A stretch of 64,000 nucleotides of DNA. Origin: Straminergon stramineum (taxonomy: Eukaryota > Streptophyta > Bryopsida > Hypnales > Calliergonaceae). The stretch spans positions 18,278,248 to 18,342,247 of the forward strand of contig OY987266.1 in the NCBI GenBank assembly GCA_963920665.1, in the 5' to 3' direction. The translations under genes were made by a program, and so were the position numbers. This document shows, in pieces, positions 57,901 through 64,000 of the stretch (positions within the stretch are counted from its first letter, which is position 1; each line of letters begins with the position of its first letter). Under the pieces are notes generated by a model. It saw only the letters and a list, made by a program, of their open reading frames with translations, was not told the DNA's origin and did not search any database.

Positions 57901-58551
57901 CTCTGTTGACGGTAGCGGTTCTCATTTCCCTGTGAACTAATTTCATTAGACCGTGGATATATAAACTACGCATGTAGAGACGAATGGGGTAAAGACATTG
58001 GTGTCTGCACGTTTAGCATCGAATGCAACAGCGCAAGAGAAGTGAAACTTTCAGTATGGTGATAGATTGTTTCAATTTCAAGTCTTACGGGCAAGATGTC
58101 ACATGAATTCCAAGGTTTAGAAACATGTTGACTGTAGTATGGTACAATGTCAGTACAATATTCAAGACATTGAGTTGCCTCAATGAATAGATTATCTTAT
58201 TTTATTTGTAAGTACATGACCAGGAAAAAAAAATCCACTATCCACAAAATTGCAGAACTAGTAGTGCCTACGTTACGATTCAGACTTCTGAAGTCAGCTA
58301 CCTAAATTAGCCCATTCACAACTATCAACAACTACGGGGGATCTAAACTCTGTTATGAGGGCTTGTCTCTGTTTGTTCCCAAAACAAAACTCTGCTCTAG
58401 GCTCTGCAATAGTCACCCAACAGCGGCAAGAGGGCACATGGAAAAGCACTTGGTAGAGTTTGGCAGGGCCTCTATTTGCGTCATGTCAGATTCTGCAGTG
58501 ACGAAGATTAGGAACTTCTTCATACCGATACGCGCAAACACGCACTCCTTC
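57901..58551. other. Intergenic and 3' flank of the penta-EF-hand gene
   Basis: Contains the probable 3' UTR of the minus-strand gene (down to about 58200, where TTATTTTATTTG and A-runs occur). The 211-codon plus-strand ORF at 58363-58998 mostly overlaps the real minus-strand gene and is a shadow. Confidence 0.45.
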
Positions 58552-59448
58552 TCACGCGGCGACAAATGGGATCACCAACAGCATGAAAGATGTGTAGTCA
58601 AATGTGGCGTTTCCGGACAATGCTTTATCCTGATCCCTAAACTTCTCCGTCAATCCTTTAACAATGAATCCACACTCCACAAAATTATCGTAACCAATGC
58701 TCCTGCTCCCGCCGGTAACATCGTACTTGGAGACCAGCATCTGCAAGATCGGATTCGGAATGTTGAAGTTAAAGCTCATCAGCGCCGCATGCAGCTCCGA
58801 CACTTCGATGGAGCCACTGTTATCCCTATCGAATTCATGGAACTTCTTCTGCCACTGCTGAATTTCTTTCCAGAGCTTCGAAAACCCTACCGGACCAATC
58901 CTAGTAGTGTCGTTCCTATTGTCAGCAAAGAGGTGCAGCATAAGACGAAGCGTGCGGGGAGAAAAGGGAGGTCGTCCCTGGGAGAGCACTCGCCCTAGCT
59001 CGTAGGCGTCAATTGTCCCACTGCGATCCACGTCCGCTTGCTGAAACATGTTTATAACAGACGGGTCCGTTCCAGGAGGAAACCCTGCACCGCTAGCAGC
59101 TGGATACGGCGGATACTGCTGCGTCTGCTGACCATAGCCCCCTCCGTACCCTTGCTGAGGGGGAGCAGTTCCATATCCACCATATTGAGGAGGAGCTCCA
59201 TAACCCGACGGCAAGGAACTCTGCGTCCCATACCCCCCTGACGCAGGTGGTGCTCCATAGCCAGTTTGCGTCTGTCCATAACCCGTCGAAACTGGACCAT
59301 AAGGACTGGCGCCACCAGGTTGCGAGCCATATGCGGGAGGAGCGCTCTGTCCATATGCAGCAGGCGCCGCGCCGTAACCCCCTTGAGGCTGCTGCCCATA
59401 CCCCCCTTGAGGCTGGCCATACGATTGCTGCGCTTTCCCACCCGTCAT
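58552..59448 (-). CDS. Penta-EF-hand calcium-binding protein, CML48/49/50 type (298 aa)
   Basis: A single uninterrupted frame. Residues 1-122 are a Gly/Tyr/Gln/Pro-rich low-complexity region of YG(A/Q)PP-like repeats. Then come EF-hands: DVDRSGTIDAYEL (canonical loop), a degenerate FADNRNDTTRIGPVGF, FDRDNSGSIEVSEL (canonical), YDVTGGSRSIGYDNF (degenerate) and a last pairing segment ending LVIPFVAA. This matches the ALG-2/peflin-like penta-EF-hand family, represented in plants by CML48-50. These proteins bind calcium and often dimerise through the fifth hand. Lack of introns is notable, since the other genes here are split. It is head to head with the small membrane-protein gene. Confidence 0.88.
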   Translation of the reverse strand: MTGGKAQQSYGQPQGGYGQQPQGGYGAAPAAYGQSAPPAYGSQPGGASPYGPVSTGYGQTQTGYGAPPASGGYGTQSSLPSGYGAPPQYGGYGTAPPQQGYGGGYGQQTQQYPPYPAASGAGFPPGTDPSVINMFQQADVDRSGTIDAYELGRVLSQGRPPFSPRTLRLMLHLFADNRNDTTRIGPVGFSKLWKEIQQWQKKFHEFDRDNSGSIEVSELHAALMSFNFNIPNPILQMLVSKYDVTGGSRSIGYDNFVECGFIVKGLTEKFRDQDKALSGNATFDYTSFMLLVIPFVAA

Positions 59449-61076
59449 CCTTAAATCAACTCAAATTCACACACACAAACCCGCGCTTCTCTAACAAACT
59501 CACAAAACAAACAGAAATTCGTCTAACGTCCACTGCTATGTACCAAATTGCGAGAAGAAGAAAAAAAACTTAGATCAAGGAAGAGCTTGATAAAACGCTA
59601 GAAACGGAATAATGCTCGAAAACGGACACAGCACGCAGATATATGGAAAGGGTTCCAGGATCAAGACGCGGGAGAGGTAACGCGCAGAGGCTGCCGAAAC
59701 GAGTAACTTAACTTAAAGCTAGTGGCGAGCTTCGCCGACGAGGCCGGAGCGCGTTCGGTGTCACCATTCTGGATCTAACGAAGAGGTACCGAAAGTGCAC
59801 TCAATCCAGATGACTGACGGATTTCTGCGACTTTGGATGAACAAGACCATCCATCCGTCCGTCCGTCCGTCTAACGTGGCTCTCATGTTCCGTTCCAGCT
59901 AAGCTCCGTCGACCCCTCCACATGGCAATACTACAAACGCACCCAATCACCATCATCGTCTCCATTGAGCCCGCCATGCTGTGTTCCTCCCGTCCATGCT
60001 ATATATGCATTAGCCCGCCTCATTGCAGCAAAGCTTGACACTATTTTGTTTTTCGCATTGAGCTACGGAAGTACCGCTCTAACTTTCTTCATGTGTTTTT
60101 CCGTTTCAATCTGGCTGCATGCTGCGTATTCTCGGTTTCTTTGAAAGGGTGAGTTGATTTTGTGACCGTGCATTTGTTACATTTGTCGGAATCGATTTCT
60201 TCTTGCGGATTTAGTGCTGCGTCATTGCTGATTAGAATTGGATCTCTGGCATGTCTTCGTTTTGTTAATTTTGAGTTTGAGTGTTGAAAGTGTCCTGTTA
60301 GCGGAGCCCTTGCGAACTAGAATGTATTGAATTTCAATTCTTGTTGCTGTACGTTACTTGTGGCTGATCGACAAATAATGTCTGTTTCAAAAAATAACTG
60401 TAAAAGAGTATTTCAACTATTTTCATTATATATTTTGACTAACTGAATTGTTCTTTGATGAATTTCTATATTAAGATCATGTGATTTGACTTCTTTCAAA
60501 GAATTTACCATCATTTTATCTAACCAAATAAGTTCTATCTCTTGTAGTCTTGATTCTTGTCTATTTGTATTCTTGGTCATTTCTTTCCGGCTCAGGGGTA
60601 CTATGATGGTACTCGATCATGTTTTTGGTTTTTATTCGTCTTTCGTACGTTTTGGATATGAAACTTACGAGTCGTGAGTGTTGCTTGGCCAGCTAATTGA
60701 CAGTTGTGCAAGAATTGGAGGTTTATTGGAACAGAGACTTTTGAAGTACGTTCAAAGGCGCGGGCAGTATAAGGTACTTTAATTAAGCAGTTGGACGGTT
60801 TGAGGTATGGTTGTTGTGTAATATGAAAATAGAAGTTTTGGTGGAACTTAGAATAAAAAGCGAAAGGACTTGTGCTGTGTGAGGTACTTCATTTCTATGT
60901 GCTGTTGAGAATTGCATCTAGTTGAAGAGATTTAACGAAACTTTTCTGATTAATCTTTTCGCGCAAAAGAATCATCAGAGTTTTTTGGAGCTGTATGCCT
61001 CTTCTTAAGCTCCTAGTTAAGGTCAATTCTTATATCTTCACGTGCGAATGAATGTGAAGGGAGAAAGTTCGACAAA
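59449..61076. promoter_or_regulatory. Divergent promoter region and leader of the small membrane-protein gene
   Basis: 59449-59640 is probably the 5' UTR of the penta-EF-hand gene. A TCCG tetranucleotide run lies at about 59850-59872. CTATATATGC at 59999-60008 is a good TATA box for plus-strand transcription. A leader donor is likely at GAAAGG|GTGAGT (about 60149), leaving a leader intron or long 5' UTR before the start at 61077. No other gene is supported here. Confidence 0.5.
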
Positions 61077-61596
61077 ATGGATCAAACTCAAACCTCGAAC
61101 CAGAGCAGAATCGGGATCGAGGGGCGTGGAGGGACTAAGTTTCCCGGAAACATGCATTCAAGAACTTTATTCCGATTTGGGTTCGTGGGAGGCATGGTTG
61201 CTGCTGGTATTTCTCTGCTCCTTTGTGGCTTATGTACTTCTTTCTAAATGTTCTCGTGATATTTCTTCTGAGTGTTCCTTTTTGATAAAAGAGGATTCCG
61301 AAAATAGAGTTTGAAATGATTTCTTTAGCGAGTAGTAATTCGGCGGCAAGAAATTGATCTATTAGACCATTTCATGGCTCGTTGCAGGTCTGACCTGGTA
61401 TGCTTCCTCCCATGGCCTGCTTGGTTCTACTGGTGAAAAAATGAATGCGGCCAGCAGAGGAGGATCCAAGCTTCCTACCGTACCTGGAAAAGACAGAGTA
61501 GATGAAGCTCCTTCTGCGACTTCGGCTACCAAACCAGCGCCCCAAGCTCACGGTGGTGTAGCTCAAGGAGTCTCGGAGGGGGCGAATATTAAGTAA
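61077..61596 (+). CDS. Small single-pass membrane protein of unknown function (112 aa, two exons)
   Basis: Exons 61077-61206 and 61388-61596, GT-AG, phase 1 to phase 1, 339 bp in all. The N-terminal 28 residues are polar. A short hydrophobic stretch follows around residues 31-50 (LFRFGFVGGMVAAG joined to LTWYASSHG) with a GGxxAAG pattern. The tail of about 60 residues is Ala/Ser/Gly/Pro-rich and ends in GANIK. The splice is supported because the membrane segment is continuous across it. A longer ORF in another frame of exon 1 (from 61048) overlaps but does not splice into the second exon. I do not recognise the family. Confidence 0.6.
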
Positions 61597-63055
61597 TTTT
61601 GCCGCTGTTTGCGTGTGTTACTCAATGGACATTCATGTCAGCGTCGTTCTAGGAAGAGATATGAAGCCATGCACAAAAAAGTCAACATGCATTTTGGATT
61701 GTCAATTTGTTAAATTCATAGGTGGTGAAGCACGATTCTGTCTTCACAAACAGTAAACAATCGCCAACTGAAGTAAGCCAAATCCTTTTTGAGTTCGCCT
61801 GCAGTATTCTTTTCTTCCGGATTTAGAGTGCTTCGATGTTCTTCAATTCCAGTTCAGAGAGGAAGCAATAAAAGAGGGTCATAACTCCAGCACGTTGTCT
61901 GGTATTCTTGCAACACGTTGTATTTGTGTTTCTTTTCATTGAGCAGATAGTAACCGGACTCTTGTTGCAGAATCAGAATTCTCGTACATCTTGGTTCTCT
62001 CACTTTAATCTTCAATACCTTCCAGGAATGACACTGTTCGCAGTAATTTTCAAGTGCATGCTGACTAGGTGGACTAGATCATTTTTATGAACATTGGTAC
62101 GACCAGAAAATGGTCTCTAGCGTATTTCGTCTTTCGTCATTTAGTTTATAGAGTTAGAAAGTCAATTTTATATCCATGTTTGCAAATCTTCATATTATCT
62201 TTTTGTACTCTTGTGTAAACGTAATCCAGAGACCATTTTCTAGACCATAATTCCAATGGTGGACTTGACTGAAGAGTTGAGAGTTTAGGAATGCAATTTA
62301 GTCCTCCAAGATAAAAGCATTCCATATGTAATTAGATGGAATAGAGATGATACGCAACAGCGGCTCCATCCTGGTACTGTTTCGGCGCCCTCACTTGCAG
62401 AAAACACTCCATCCAGGTACTACTTCAAGTTTTTGTCGAGTTCATGAAGCGGATGTTGACCTCCAATTTGCCACTCATCCATGGTGCATGTGACTTGCCA
62501 ATTCAATTTGCTCGAGTCGAAACTCTCTACGGAATTCACCACTTGAATGCTGATACTAAGGATGATAAGCTTAAATTTCATAATCTTATTCTCTAACGAA
62601 TGGGTTCTAATTTCTGAGACCTTTGGTTGAACAGGATGACAGGATCCAACAGATGAGGTTATCTCTAGTACAACTAACTGAACCTCTTCTAAGAGAGAAC
62701 ATCCCTTCTCACTACAGTATCGTTATTTCTCATAACAAAGCTCTACTTGCACGTAACCTAATCTATTACTGATGAAACCATTCTCCTGAAGTTAAGAAAT
62801 ATTGCTGTTCAAGTATCACACAATCTCCGAGAATTTCCCATGAAATTAGATCAGTTAGTTCCGAACCACAAGGACTTGATAGTGGCAATGGACTCTGATG
62901 ACTGTTCAGAATTTTAGCAAGGTTGCTGATGGCGAGAACTGCTTCCAAAGAAGGTTAGCAAGGAGGAAGACGAGCACTAGTAAATGAGGCTCCTATCAAT
63001 CCGAAGTATGGAATCAAATGAATCATCTCGGATAACAACTACTAACACTGATTTC
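61597..63055. other. Intergenic region
   Basis: Starts with the 3' UTR of the small membrane-protein gene. It contains a MITE-like inverted repeat at 62101-62246 and otherwise no recognisable gene; the 60-codon minus ORF at 62766 is not supported. Confidence 0.4.
62101..62246. mobile_element. Small inverted-repeat (MITE-like) element, 146 bp
   Basis: GACCAGAAAATGGTCTCT at the left and GGTCTAGAAAATGGTCTCT read from the right. Each arm itself contains the small palindrome GACCA/TGGTC. No target duplication is clear. Confidence 0.5.
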
Positions 63056-64000
63056 TTCTGCAAGTGAGGGCGCAGAAATAGTCACTACAAAAATCCTTTT
63101 TGGTAAAAATTAGTACAATACAGTAATAGTCCGCACTAATTTAAGCGAGTGTGACTTTGGTAAACCACTGGCAGACACTTACAGGGTAAATCAGTGTAGT
63201 GAATACGGCCAGACAGCTCTTGGAGCCTGTCCACTAAGTCACGTTTCATCTGCTCACCAAACCTCCGTTCAAACCCAGAAACCTACATGGGAAGTAAATT
63301 GAGCGTTACTAACTGACAGAACGCTCAGGAGTTCCCAGTCATTTGTGGGGCATTCACCATCTCCTTCTCAACAAAACGCTCCAATAGTGACTGCAACAGC
63401 TTCTGGTCTAGAGGCTGTCAAAGCGAAGCAAGGCAAAAAGTGTGTCAGCTCTCTCTTCAAAATAACCATAAAAATCAAGTACTGTCATCAATGCTCCGTT
63501 CAATTAACAAACCTCCACCATTGCACAAATCAAGGGCATGCTTCCCCTAAGTGACTGAACTAAAAATAGAAAAGTCTAATAGTCAATTTGGGAACTTTCA
63601 AAACATGTTTCTGTAGTTCAAAACTGGTATGACTTCCTCCTGTTGATACTTTTGTTGTTATCTACTTTGACGATATATTTTTAAACTTCATAAATGATAT
63701 ATTTCAACTCCTCTAGACATGGAAGCGGACAACCGTGGAAACCTGATCACAGCAAGGTTCATCTCTACGAGCCCAAGCTAGAATAAGAAGTCTATTTTGG
63801 AATCTAATAGTCGATCAGAAAACATATTCTAATCGTTAAAAAATGTAAATATAATTACTTCTTTGTACTGATACATTTTGTCAATGCCTTGTTTCAAATT
63901 CGCTTAAGTTAGATGTGGATTTATAGAGCCACTTTGGGTCATTTATGCACTTCGGGGTTAGAATGGCAGCACTAACCTTGGTGATGTAGTCGTCCATTCC
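63056..64000 (-). CDS. 3' exons of an unrecognised gene (partial, runs off the window)
   Basis: Minus-strand exons with GT-AG junctions and matching phases: 64000-63977 (GMDDYITK), 63554-63513 (SLRGSMPLICAMVE), 63414-63358 (PLDQKLLQSLLERFVEKEM) and 63282-63183 (VSGFERRFGEQMKRDLVDRL, then QELSGRIHYTDLP). The last base of that exon is T; joined to the next acceptor (exon from 63057) it makes TAA, so the stop codon appears to be created by splicing. The peptide is helical and charged. I do not recognise the family. Exon calls are by eye, but their phase agreement is encouraging. Confidence 0.55.

Noticed and set aside
58363..58998. 211-codon plus-strand ORF
   Set aside because: Antisense to the well-supported penta-EF-hand gene; codon pattern and motifs support the minus strand.
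59052..59441. 129-codon minus-strand ORF rich in Met and Arg
   Set aside because: Frame-shifted shadow of the YG-rich repeat region of the penta-EF-hand protein.
1..64000. CRISPR arrays, rRNA and tRNA genes, bacterial operons
   Set aside because: No regularly spaced repeats, no tRNA-like cloverleaf or rRNA sequence noticed; genes are intron-bearing and eukaryotic.

Overview
The window looks like nuclear DNA of a land plant, most likely a bryophyte (a moss is the best guess). Intron-bearing genes of moderate GC stand in very AT-rich, repeat-packed DNA. The recognisable proteins are plant types: a chloroplast S1-domain protein of the PDE338/RLSB kind, a plant KGD4-like 2-oxoglutarate dehydrogenase subunit, a CML48/49/50-type penta-EF-hand protein, a TMEM70-like mitochondrial protein, and two kinase-ACT fusions. 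No species is claimed. Gene models were spliced by hand and checked for reading frame across every junction.

Layout. 1-15.7 kb: almost only transposon remnants, often nested, with a LINE fragment at 14.2-15.7 kb. 15.7-26.5 kb and 32.8-44.0 kb: two diverged direct copies of one segment, each with about 5 kb of non-coding repeat followed by a six-exon kinase-ACT gene. 26.5-32.8 kb: transposons, plus a decayed fragment copied from the TMEM70-like gene. 44.5-50.7 kb: TMEM70-like (minus) and KGD4-like (plus), head to head over 330 bp. 50.7-53.2 kb: AT-rich DNA with a small inverted-repeat element. 53.2-56.8 kb: eight-exon plastid S1-domain gene. 57.7 kb: hAT-type MITE. 58.5-61.6 kb: penta-EF-hand gene (minus) and a small one-membrane-segment gene (plus), also head to head. 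63.0-64.0 kb: 3' exons of an unrecognised minus-strand gene cut by the window edge.

The strongest unusual signal is a set of non-autonomous DNA transposons ending in CCCYTAAA-like inverted repeats and flanked by TTAA. Related sequences in this same window serve as unoccupied sites at several of them, showing a duplicated TTAA target. TTAA targets point to the piggyBac, Kolobok or Sola3 superfamilies. One 222-bp copy sits in the last exon of the second kinase-ACT gene and supplies its stop codon.

The kinase-ACT genes (N-terminal kinase with DFE in place of DFG, then ACT-type repeats) are the most interesting proteins. The second copy has lost the first start codon, changed APE to ASE and had its C terminus altered, so it may be turning into a pseudokinase.
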